Assembly (NCBI GenBank): GCA_039519185.1
Contig: CM076849.1
Span: 103,807,077-103,871,076, forward strand
Reading direction: 5' to 3'
Source of the DNA: Astragalus membranaceus
Lineage: Eukaryota > Streptophyta > Magnoliopsida > Fabales > Fabaceae
Length of the DNA: 64,000 bases
Shown: positions 23,704 through 31,990 of the stretch, one piece after another
Layout: every line of letters starts with the position of its first letter
Numbering within the stretch: position 1 is the stretch's first letter
Made by a program: the position numbers and the translations under genes
The notes under the pieces: generated by a model
Databases searched by the model: none
The model's input: only the letters and a program-made list of their open reading frames with translations
Told to the model about the DNA's origin: nothing

Positions 23704-23733
23704 CTCGTGCGGATGCACGGGTATAGTACTAGT
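23704..23733 (+). other. Helitron 3' terminal hairpin and CTAGT
   Basis: CTCGTGC-GGAT-GCACGGG forms the palindrome, followed by TATAGTA and CTAGT. The stem-loop about ten bases before a CTRR end is the termination signal of Helitrons. Confidence 0.75.
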
Positions 23734-23906
23734 TTTAATGAAATTCAATGGCGAAGATTAAAAATTTAGACACCCAAGTCCCAAAATATTGTGCTGTCTG
23801 TTCCTCTTTAATTTCCCAAAATTTCCCTCCCTTTTTGCTAATTCTTTCATCTTCTTCATCCAGTAGTAAAAACACTTGGTGTCATATACCAAAAAAAAAA
23901 CAAACG

Positions 23907-24632
23907 TGTTCCGTACCTAGCAGTTTTTTGATAGACTGCTGTTGGTAGGTCTCTTGCTGCCCTGGCAGTAAATCAGTGAGCGCCGGGGGGTACTGCAAGT
24001 CACTCTGACGCTCAAGTCAGATGAGAATAAGACATTATATATCCAAATGAAGAGTGTGTACCTCGTGAATGGCTATGCGAGCCGGAATTTATAGGAAATT
24101 GCTGTTTGTTGTGGATCGTAGGATCAGTGGAGGCGATCTGGACCCTCTAAGTGTGTTGGGCTTGCATGTTGTGGATATGGGCTGGATCGATTGGGCTGAT
24201 CCATATCTCATCGCTAATCGCACCCCCTGGTATCGCTAATTGGACCTCTTGGTTGACTCCAGAACAGTAATGTTCTGTACCTAGCAGCTTTTTGGTAGGC
24301 TGCTGTTGGTAGGTCTCTTGCTGCTCTGGCAGTAGGTCAGTGAGCGTCCGCGGGGGTACTTGCAAGTCACTCCGACGCTCAAGTCAGTATGAGAGTAAGA
24401 CAGTGTATATGCAAAGGAAGAGTGTGTACCCCGTGAAGCTATGCGAGCCAGAATTTATAGGAAATTGCTGTTATTTGTGGATCGTCGGATCAGTGGAGGC
24501 GATCTGGACCCTCCAAGCATGTTGGGTTTGCATGTTGTGGATATGGGCCGAATCGATTGGGCTGATCCATATCTCATCGCTAATCGCACCCCCTGGTATC
24601 GCTAATTGAACCTCTTGATTGACTCCAGAACA
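23907..24632. repeat. Two ~360-bp LTR-like units in tandem, 4 bp apart
   Basis: Unit 1 is 23907-24266 and unit 2 is 24271-24632. Each begins TGTTC(C/T)GTACCTAGCAG and ends TGACTCCAGAACA, so each has a TGTTCTG/CAGAACA inverted terminus and TG...CA ends. They are separated by GTAA. AAACG (23902-23906) and AAAGG (24633-24637) flank the pair. The units differ at about a dozen places. They look like LTRs of a small element whose interior was lost, or a duplicated solo LTR. Confidence 0.65.
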
Positions 24633-24637
24633 AAAGG

Positions 24638-24870
24638 TGTGATGCTACTAAAGTATTCGTCGATGTAGAAGATGAAAGAATTACACTAATAGGTAATTAT
24701 TATTCAATACTCATTCATGGATAATAAACTTTACTGACACTGTTTTTTGACTAGTATTTGATTTAACTTATTCTATTTAATTTTTGTTTTATTACCATAC
24801 CAAGTAGGCAGAAGAGGTGTGGAAATCTTGGAATGATTAGGTGGAAAGATCGATCGGATTTGATGTTCGA
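24638..24870 (+). other. Possible host exon-intron remnant, weak
   Basis: TGTGATGCTACT onward can be read as CDATKVFVDVEDERITLI, ending at an AG/GTAATT donor-like site near 24692. An acceptor-like CCAAGTAG/GCAGAAG lies near 24808. I do not recognise the protein and no start codon is attached. Treat as speculative. Confidence 0.2.
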
Positions 24871-24871
24871 A

Positions 24872-25201
24872 AGCAGTAATTCAACAAACAAACAAAAAAA
24901 AAGGGAAGGATTTCGTCGGTTAGATATGTATCAATGTATGTAGCAAAGATGTTCCTAAACCAGACAAAAGAGATCACTTAGTAACTACTAGCGGCTTCCA
25001 ACAAGAACTGATTGTCTTGTAAGGATATGAATTAAAGACATGAAAGAGACTGATAAGTATCAAATTCGTTAATTTGTTGATCAACATAACCATCCTTTGC
25101 ACCTTTCAGAGACGACGACTCACATGCATAAATCTCAGCAAAAATTATTATTTGGCAGAAGATTCGGGCATCAAGCAAAGGGCCTTATTTGAACTAATGG
25201 G
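24872..25201 (+). repeat. 330-bp direct repeat, left copy
   Basis: From AGCAGTAATTC to AACTAATGGG. It is identical to 28002-28330 except for one base in an A run and one A/G difference (near 24947 versus 28077). It ends exactly at the outer edge of the Copia LTR (25202). Confidence 0.9.
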
Positions 25202-25552
25202 TGTTGGGAATTCTGCGGCGCAGCAGACAGGAGAGGGAAGGGAGAGCGACGGCGCTAGAGAGAGGAAAGGGAGCAAGAAAACAGTGAGACTGTAAAGTGA
25301 TAGGATTAGGTTAAAAGGCAATCAAAAGCATTATTATTCACTAACTAGTGATCCCTATTTATACACAAAACCTAAAGTCAGGCCCAGGCCCATATTTCGA
25401 CTAGGCCCAATATGCCAACTACTAACTGCACCTTCTACTGTTACTAATTACACTGCAACTTCTACAGCTAACTATAACTTCGACTAGGTAGTATTTCGAC
25501 AGCTACTTATTAAAAATACAAGCAATACACAATTACAAGGTATATTCCAATA
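25202..25552 (-). mobile_element. Copia 3' LTR
   Basis: Plus-strand form TGTTGGGAATTC ... TATATTCCAATA. The adjacent internal sequence TTCCCTCCTAA is the polypurine tract in reverse. Confidence 0.9.
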
Positions 25553-25746
25553 TTCCCTCCTAATTTGTATTGCTACGTGACATCATTCCAAGCATTGTCC
25601 TCAGTTCTTCGAATCTTCCTTTCTGCAATGGCTTGGTCATTGTTTCTGTCGAAATGTCCTTTCTGCAATGCATTGGTCATTGCTAAGTGACACTTCAGTT
25701 TTGGCCCCCCGTCACCAGGCGGCAACTCTGCATATAGCCAGAGTTC

Positions 25747-27625
25747 TTATTCCTCTGTCGAATCTTTCCTGTCGAGAGGAATTCGGCACCCATGTGCCCA
25801 AAGTGTGTTGCCTGATCTTGCCCACACCCTGTCGAACCTGTGTTGCCCCTTGTCGAATTGTTTCGAACTCTGTCGAACTGGGCTGCAACTTTTCGATCTG
25901 TTCTGCCCCTTTTCGAGTTGTTTCGCACTCTGTCGAACCGGGCTGCAACTTTCAATACTTGGTGCCCAATACAAGGGTTCTTTCTCAATGGTTACTAATT
26001 TTGCCTTACCCTTGGCCACTTCACCATCTATTGCCTTCTTTTGCGCTGGAAGTTCGACTAGCTTCCAGGTATCATTCTTCTCTATTGATTTCGACTCATC
26101 AATCATAGCTTCCTTCCACTCCTTTCGACTAAGAGCTTGCTCCAGACTCACTGGTTTTGCTTCAGCCATCGGTTCGAATTGAGTTAACTCTCCCTCTGCA
26201 GTTACAGCAGAATCTGGGATTGTGTCGAAATCATTTAGCTCTACTGATTTCTGCCTTTCCCTTTGCAACCTTCTGAGAGGTTCGACAGCAATGGGTTCTT
26301 CTGGCTCTTCAGTTTCGACCTCGTCGACATCCTGATCACTCTGATCATGAACTTCTTCTAAGTCCATTGTTGTCGGTTTTTCAAAACATTCTTCGACAGT
26401 TCTCTTCAGGCAATGTTCTTCGACAACCTGCAATTCGACACACTTCTCTTCAGTCGAATTTGTATCTGGTTTCAACAACAGCAACTCTGGGTCTATAGTC
26501 GTCATGAATGATAATTCCTCATCATCGTTGCTGGCTATGTTGGAGGTATCCCCAGTGTTTCGACTAGCCTGCCACACACACATAGCACAAGTATTTTGAG
26601 CATTACAAGTGTATCCACTTATACAAGTGTTCACACTGTTCTGCTCGCTACTTTCAGCAATTTCGTCAAGATGAGTGTTATCTTCAATCTCATCTTCGAC
26701 TGCCATCAGCACTAGCCCATCTGAGTCGGAGTCTGTGTCACTGTCACTCGCAAAATTGGCTTCAGCATCTCTAGAAACCTTCTTGTTTTTACACCTGTTT
26801 CTATAATGCCCAAATTGCTGACAGTTGTAGCATTGCACTTTCGACAGGTCACCTTTCTTGTCGAAAGATCCCTTCTTCTTGTCGAAATCATTCTGCTTAC
26901 TGCTTGATCCTTCTTCTCTACCTCTTTCGACCATGTTACTTGCCTTCCAATTCTTCTTAGAGGAATATGAAAGTAAGGCTTGTTCAGTTTCTCTCTCTGA
27001 ACTTCTCTGCCTTATCCTCAATTCATGTGCCTCTAAGGAACCCTGAAGTTCATCTAACTTCAATGTATCTAGGTCCTTGGATTCTTCAATGGCTGTAACA
27101 ACGTAGTCGAATTTCTCGGTTAAGGATCGAAGCACCTTTTCGACCTTCTTCACTTCTTCGACAGTCTCACCATTTCCCCCTCATTTGATTAGTTAATGCT
27201 ACTAACCTCGTAATAAATTCGCCAATCGATTCTGCTTCTGACATCTTCAGGGCTTCGAACTGCTTTCTGAGCGACTGGAGTCGAATCTTCTTCAGTCTGT
27301 CTGCTCCGCCATACGAGCTCTTGAGGATGTCCCACGCTGCCTTTGCTGATTCACAGTCGATGATCAGGTTCAGGACATTCGAATCGACACACTGGTGAAG
27401 TAAAAACAGCCCTTTTCCGTCTCTCTTTCTCATCGCATTGTGGTTGTTTCTCACCGCTTCTGTGGCGTCATCTGCCACGGGTGGAACTCCATCGTTCACG
27501 ATGTCAAGTACATCTTGATATCTGAACAGCACCTTCATCTGCGAACACCATCTCTCAAAGTCCTTTCCATCGAAAATGGGGAGGCTCCCCGGAATACCTC
27601 CACCATAGTTATCTCTCGCTGCCAT
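25747..27625 (-). pseudogene. Copia gag fused to a remnant of RT
   Basis: 27625-27167 encodes the gag N-terminus (LPIFDGKDFERWCSQMKVLF, AKAAWDILKSSYGGADRLK, IGEFITRLVALTNQMRG), a UBN2-type retrotransposon gag. A one-base insertion in a G run (27177-27181) shifts the frame. It resumes at 27153 (VEKVLRSLTEKFDYVVTAIE), followed by a zinc knuckle (CYNCQQFGHYRNRC). A long acidic linker follows, then PVSLEQALSRKEWKEAMIDE and NDTWKLVELPAQKKAI, the extreme N-terminus of Copia RT. The frame ends in two 20-residue repeats (CSPVRQS-x-KQ-x-x-KGQ). Protease and integrase have been removed cleanly in frame. Gag alone could support RNA packaging, but this copy is frameshifted. Confidence 0.85.
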
Positions 27626-27635
27626 GGATCTTAAA

Positions 27636-27647
27636 GCTCTGATACCA
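27636..27647 (-). other. Copia primer-binding site
   Basis: TGGTATCAGAGC on the minus strand, three bases inside the LTR, complementary to the initiator tRNA-Met 3' end. It is a primer site, not a tRNA gene. Confidence 0.9.
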
Positions 27648-27650
27648 GTT

Positions 27651-28001
27651 TGTTGGGAATTCTGCGGCGCAGCAGACAGGAGAGGGAAGGGAGAGCGACG
27701 GCGCTAGAGAGAGGAAAGGGAGCAAGAAAACAGTGAGACTGTAAAGTGATAGGATTAGGTTAAAAGGCAATCAAAAGCATTATTATTCACTAACTAGTGA
27801 TCCCTATTTATACACAAAACCTAAAGTCAGGCCCAGACCCATATTTCGACTAGGCCCAATATGCCAACTACTAACTACACCTTCTACTGTTACTAATTAC
27901 ACTGCAACTTCTACAGCTAACTATAACTTCGACTAGGTAGTATTTCGACAGCTACTTATTACAAATACAAGCAATACACAATTACAAGGTATATTCCAAT
28001 A
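27651..28001 (-). mobile_element. Copia 5' LTR
   Basis: Same length as the partner at 25202-25552. Differences seen: CCCAGGCCC/CCCAGACCC, ACTGCACC/ACTACACC and TATTAAAAA/TATTACAAA. Confidence 0.9.
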
Positions 28002-28330
28002 AGCAGTAATTCAACAAACAAACAAAAAAAAGGGAAGGATTTCGTCGGTTAGATATGTATCAATGTATGTAGCAAAGGTGTTCCTAAACCAGACAAAAGA
28101 GATCACTTAGTAACTACTAGCGGCTTCCAACAAGAACTGATTGTCTTGTAAGGATATGAATTAAAGACATGAAAGAGACTGATAAGTATCAAATTCGTTA
28201 ATTTGTTGATCAACATAACCATCCTTTGCACCTTTCAGAGACGACGACTCACATGCATAAATCTCAGCAAAAATTATTATTTGGCAGAAGATTCGGGCAT
28301 CAAGCAAAGGGCCTTATTTGAACTAATGGG
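28002..28330 (+). repeat. 330-bp direct repeat, right copy
   Basis: Starts directly after the last LTR base and ends at AATGGG, where the left copy meets the LTR. The sequence beyond (TAGGCAAGTAAG) is unique, so this appears to be the duplicated target. Confidence 0.9.
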
Positions 28331-28582
28331 TAGGCAAGTAAGTTGGTGGTAGAGAAGATCTTGGTTTCACACATGTGGATCAAAAGAATTACCTTCGCAT
28401 CAAGAGATTGAAACACATGGTATATGGAGAGGTTGGTAGCTTATTACAACACGTTCAGCATAAGTCGCGTCATTCTTATCCATGTTCATATATACACTAT
28501 GTACGCACATATGATCTTGGATCTAGATTTACCTCAATAAAATTTTTTTTCTTATCAATATATATATAAATATATACACTAT

Positions 28583-28915
28583 CACTATGCCAAAAGCTTA
28601 AAAAAAGAGCGCACTCTTCAGTAGCGCTTCTAAAAAACGCTACTTATGTAGCAACATCAGTAGCGCTTTTCTGGAAAGCGCTCATTATTTTAAAATCACG
28701 CTAAAACATCAGTAGCGCTTTCCAAAGAAGCGCTCCTAATTGCAAACTCTCGCATACCCATCAGTAGCGCTTTCCTATTGAGCGCTCCTTATTTTAAAAA
28801 CACGCTACCCCATTAGGAGCGCTTTTTAAAAAGCGATCCTCATTGCAAAATCTCGCATACCCCATCAGTAGCGCTTTCCTATTGAGCGCTCCTTATTTTA
28901 AAAACACGGCACCAA
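28583..28915 (+). mobile_element. CACTA-like terminus with subterminal repeats
   Basis: CACTATGCCAAAAGC starts a region holding about seven copies of CAGTAGCGCTTTC or its reverse-complement core (AGCGCT), spaced 25-60 bp. Arrays of short subterminal repeats next to a CACTA end are typical of En/Spm elements. No matching opposite end or transposase was found. Confidence 0.5.
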
Positions 28916-29019
28916 CTAGTGCGAAAATGACTTTAAAAAGCACCATTTAGCATCAGTTGTTTGAATACAGGATATAAACTAGAGGATCTCTAATTGAATT
29001 GTAGCATCATATGACCCTA

Positions 29020-29270
29020 CACTAGTGGAAAAAATGCCTTTTATAACTGTCATTTATATCGGTTAAAAACGGCATGATATTAAAAGTGACGCGGTGGCAG
29101 TTTTGTAATTAAAATTACAATTTTTATATCGGTTGCCACTGGAACCGATATAGAAAGTGCAAAAACCATCTTTCATATCGGTTCCCTTGCATAACCGTTA
29201 TAGAAAGTCCAAAAATTTAGGCTTCCATAACGGGTCACAAAACCACCCGTTATGAAAAAAGTTAGGTTTT
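29020..29270 (+). mobile_element. Second CACTA-type terminus
   Basis: CACTAGTGGAAAAAATGCC is followed by several copies of ATATCGGTT / AACCGATATAGAAAGT in both orientations up to about 29265. The opposite terminus (GGCATTTTTTCCACTAGTG-like) is not visible in the window. It may lie beyond the Ogre element, which interrupts the sequence at 31991. Confidence 0.6.
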
Positions 29271-29399
29271 TCTACTTCCCATCTCTATTCGCTCCCTCTC
29301 ACTCTCATATATTCACACGTTCTCACTCTTCTCACGTTCTCACTCTTCTCACTCCAGTAACCCTAACATTCGCTAATCACTCTCACTCTTCTCACGAAA

Positions 29400-29720
29400 T
29401 CAGAAATTGAAGCTTAGGTGAACCTTCGTCTTCTTCAACAGAACCAGAAATTGAAGCTTCCATCACCATTGATTCATAAATTGAACAACGAAATTAACTT
29501 AGGTGAACCTTGCTCTTCTTCAATAGATCCAGAAATTGAAGCTTCGAACAATGAAATCAACCATGTGAAGCTTCGTCTTCTTCAACAGATCCAGAAATTG
29601 AAGCTTCGAACAACGAAATCAACCATGTGAAGCTTCGTCTTCGTCCTGCTTCGAAATCAACAAGAAAAGTCTTCGTCCCGGTTCGTGGTCGTCTTCTCTG
29701 GTTCGTGGTCGTCTTCTCTG
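29400..29720 (+). repeat. ~60-bp tandem repeats
   Basis: CAGATCCAGAAATTGAAGCT followed by TCGAACAACGAAATCAACCATG and GTGAAGCTTCGTCTTCTTCA is repeated three to four times at 29400-29640. Three copies of GGTTCGTGGTCGTCTTCTCT follow at 29679-29735. The sequence joins the CACTA end to the VSR fragment. Confidence 0.7.
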
Positions 29721-29905
29721 GTTCGTGGTCGTCTACTCTGGTTCACCGCCACCGCTTCGTTGATCGTCTTAGGATTGCAGATTTCTCCGCTTCGTTGTTC
29801 TCCGTAAGTTCCTTTCTCTGCGTTTTCCTTGAAACAATTGATTTGGTTTTGTTTTCTATACTTTATATTGAAACAATTTGTGTTGCTTCATAGCTGTTTC
29901 CTCAG

Positions 29906-31183
29906 ATTCCTTTCTCGTGTGGAGTATGAATTGTGGACTAACAGCAATGATGAGTGTGGAGTTAAATGTGATATGTTGATGGAATTTGTGAAGGATTTTA
30001 AGTGTGCGGCACAAATATTAGAGAAAGGTGGTTATACTCAGTTTACACCCCATTACATAACTTGGTATTGTCCTCAGGCGTTCACGCTAAGCAAACAGTG
30101 TAAGTCCCAGTGCATAAATCATGGAAGATATTGTGCTCCAGATCCTGGGCAGGATTTCAGCACTGGTTATGATGGGAAGGATGTGGTTGTTGAAAATTTA
30201 AGGCAGATATGTGTGTTCAAGGTGGCAAATGAAACAAAAAAACCTTGGGTGTGGTGGGACTACGTTACTGATTTTCAAATTAGGTGCCCAATGAAGGAGA
30301 AAAAGAACAATAAGAAATGTGCTGATACTGTCATTGAATCACTTGGTAAGTAAAATAATCACTGCTTTCTATGTTTTTTAGGGAGTTTGAAAAATGACTT
30401 TCCAAATGTGAGTATTCAATATCTGCAGGTCTTGATATAAAGAATATTGAAAAGTGCATGGGAGATCCAGATGCTGATTCTGAAAATCCCATTTTGAAAG
30501 AAGAGCAAGATGCCCAAGTACTTATTTATAACATTAATCAGGTTATATTGCTATTTAACAAATTTTACTAGATTATTATAAACAGTTGTTTAACAGATTA
30601 GTGTTTGTAGATTGGGAAGGGATCGATCACGCGGTGATGTTACCATATTGCCTACTCTAGTTGTCAATAGTCAACAGTATCGAGGTGGGTACCACATGCT
30701 TCTCTGATATTGGTTTGCAATGCTTAAATTGTTTTTCATTTGTATGTTTCCAGGAAAATTGGAGAAAGGTGCTCTTATGAAAGCTATTTGTGCTGGTTTT
30801 GAAGAAACTACTGAACCAGCCGTTTGTTTGAGCAGCGGTATATGTTCAATTTCTTTTGCTATTGGGGGATGCAATTGTTGCTTACTTTTTACTTTCAAAC
30901 CTGATTTTTTTGAACGCAAACTTTTCTTGGCAGAGGTGGAGACAAATGAGTGCTTGGAGAACAACGGTGGTTGTTGGAAGGATAAATCAGCTAACATCAC
31001 CGCATGCAAGGTACTATACTTTAGTGACAACAAATACCTAATAAGAGAACAAATGGATTCCATTTTGCTATGTTCCTGTTTATATGTGTTTATTTTCTCA
31101 GGATACATTCTGCGGGAGAGTATGTGAATGCCCCTTGGTGGATGGTGTGCAGTCCAAAGGAGATGGTTGTACGACCTGTGAAG
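29906..31183 (+). pseudogene. VSR: Vacuolar sorting receptor fragment, six exons
   Basis: Exons, each with GT-AG-like borders: ~29906-30345, 30429-30517, 30611-30684, 30754-30837, 30934-31010 and 31102-31183. They encode VEYELWTNSNDECGVKCDML, PHYITWYCPQAFTLS, VWWDYVTDFQIRCPMKEKK, LVVNSQQYR, GFEETTEPAVCLSS and ETNECLENNGGCW, ending at CECPLVDG. This is the central luminal region and first EGF-like part of plant VSRs (BP-80 family), type I membrane receptors that sort proteins to vacuoles. Missing are the signal peptide and protease-associated domain, the later EGF repeats, the transmembrane segment and the cytosolic tail. Exon 3 has a 4-base duplication (GATCGATC, 30621-30628) that shifts the frame. 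Introns are retained, so it is a DNA-level copy and not a processed one. Confidence 0.9.
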
Positions 31184-31829
31184 GTTAATATACGACCTTG
31201 TTATTTACATGATTGACCAGGGATTAGATCTTTTACTCTCAACTAATTTAATGATTCTAATCTTGTTTTGTCCAAGAGAAACATCTGGAACGACAACCAC
31301 GTTTGAAGAAAATACTGAAGCGTATGTTAATATGATTTTATCTCTAAGGCCTAGTCAATTAGCTTTTTGTGCATTGCTAATGGTACTACCCGAGACATCA
31401 ATGCTATTGCTAAATTGTTTCATGTTATGCATTTTGCCTTTTCAGGATCAAGTGAGAGACTTGTTTCATGTTTCAGGTTTACCACTCTTTTTCCTTCCAC
31501 ATCAATGCTATTGCTAAATTGTTTTTCTTACAATATTTGTATTTTCAATATTTGTATTTTTCAAGCTTGATATGAAAAGCCTTTTGTCCATTAGTGGTTG
31601 TTTTGTCTGAATTGTAGATGGAACAAAGGAGTTGGCTGTGGCACAGGAAGTCATCTTTTTTGGCTACCATGCGTTGTTAGCTTCTATTTATCATGTCATG
31701 GTTTCATCATATATGTCTACATTCTTTATGTTGCATTATTGAACCTAGAAGGACTGTGGTTGAGCTTTTTGATTGTTCAAATCATTGCAAGTTGGAAACA
31801 AAAGAATTACGAATTTGATGTTTTTTCGC
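31184..31829 (+). other. Unassigned segment between VSR and FPP fragments
   Basis: It contains possible exon-like pieces, such as ETSGTTTTFEENTEAYVNM near 31280-31340, that I cannot assign. Two near-identical stretches ('CATCAATGCTATTGCTAAATTGTTT') occur at 31395 and 31500. It may include a third captured fragment or intron sequence. Confidence 0.35.
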
Positions 31830-31961
31830 TGCACTCAAATGAAGAGGTTATTACTGATGTGCAGACTCTAACAGAAAAATTATCCGCTGCACTCTTAAAC
31901 ATTAGTGCCAAAGAAGAAATGGTAAAGCAGAATGCTAAAGTTGCTGAAGAAGCTGTGTCAG
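31830..31961 (+). pseudogene. FPP: Filament-like plant protein exon fragment
   Basis: The frame reads HSNEEVITDVQTLTEKLSAA, then LLNISAKEEMVKQNAKVAEE and AVSG, ending at a GT donor (31962). The heptad-like 'LTEKLSAAL-x-x-x-x-AK-x-x-x-VKQ-x-AKVAEEAV' block is the conserved N-terminal coiled-coil motif of the FPP (DUF869) family of long coiled-coil proteins. Only this exon is present before the Ogre insertion at 31991. The exon start is uncertain. Confidence 0.7.
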
Positions 31962-31990
31962 GTATTTGTTGTTTGGCCATCTTGTATTTC

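Larger units (their letters stand above)
21650..23733 (+). mobile_element. Probable non-autonomous Helitron
   Basis: The right end has the classic Helitron 3' structure: a 7-bp stem (23704-23710 with 23715-23721, one G-T pair, GGAT loop), 7 bases, then CTAGT at 23729-23733 followed by T. A matching 5' terminus preceded by A, TCTATTTATACTAATAC, starts at 21650. The interior is AT-rich, has no Rep/helicase gene and is filled with short repeats. The 3' end is well supported; the 5' end is my best candidate. Confidence 0.6.
25202..28001 (-). mobile_element. Defective Ty1/Copia element with 351-bp LTRs
   Basis: LTRs at 25202-25552 and 27651-28001 are both 351 bp and differ at three bases that I noted. 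On the minus strand the order is LTR, primer site (TGGTATCAGAGC, 27647-27636, initiator tRNA-Met), gag, a short RT-N-terminal remnant, polypurine tract (TTAGGAGGGAA, 25563-25553) and LTR. Protease, integrase and nearly all of RT are missing. Both LTRs begin TATTGG on the minus strand instead of TGTTGG. The element is flanked by 330-bp direct repeats instead of a 5-bp duplication. Confidence 0.9.

Noticed and set aside
23748..23948. 66-codon frame just right of the Helitron end
   Set aside because: Runs into the LTR-like unit, Ser-run composition, no recognisable domain.
27636..27647. tRNA-like sequence (GCTCTGATACCA)
   Set aside because: Only the 12-base primer site complementary to initiator tRNA-Met; no cloverleaf. 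No tRNA or rRNA gene was seen in the window.
29418..29893. Frames upstream of the VSR exons that could serve as a new N-terminus
   Set aside because: They are built from the ~60-bp tandem repeats; the VSR similarity begins only at VEYELW after a likely splice acceptor.
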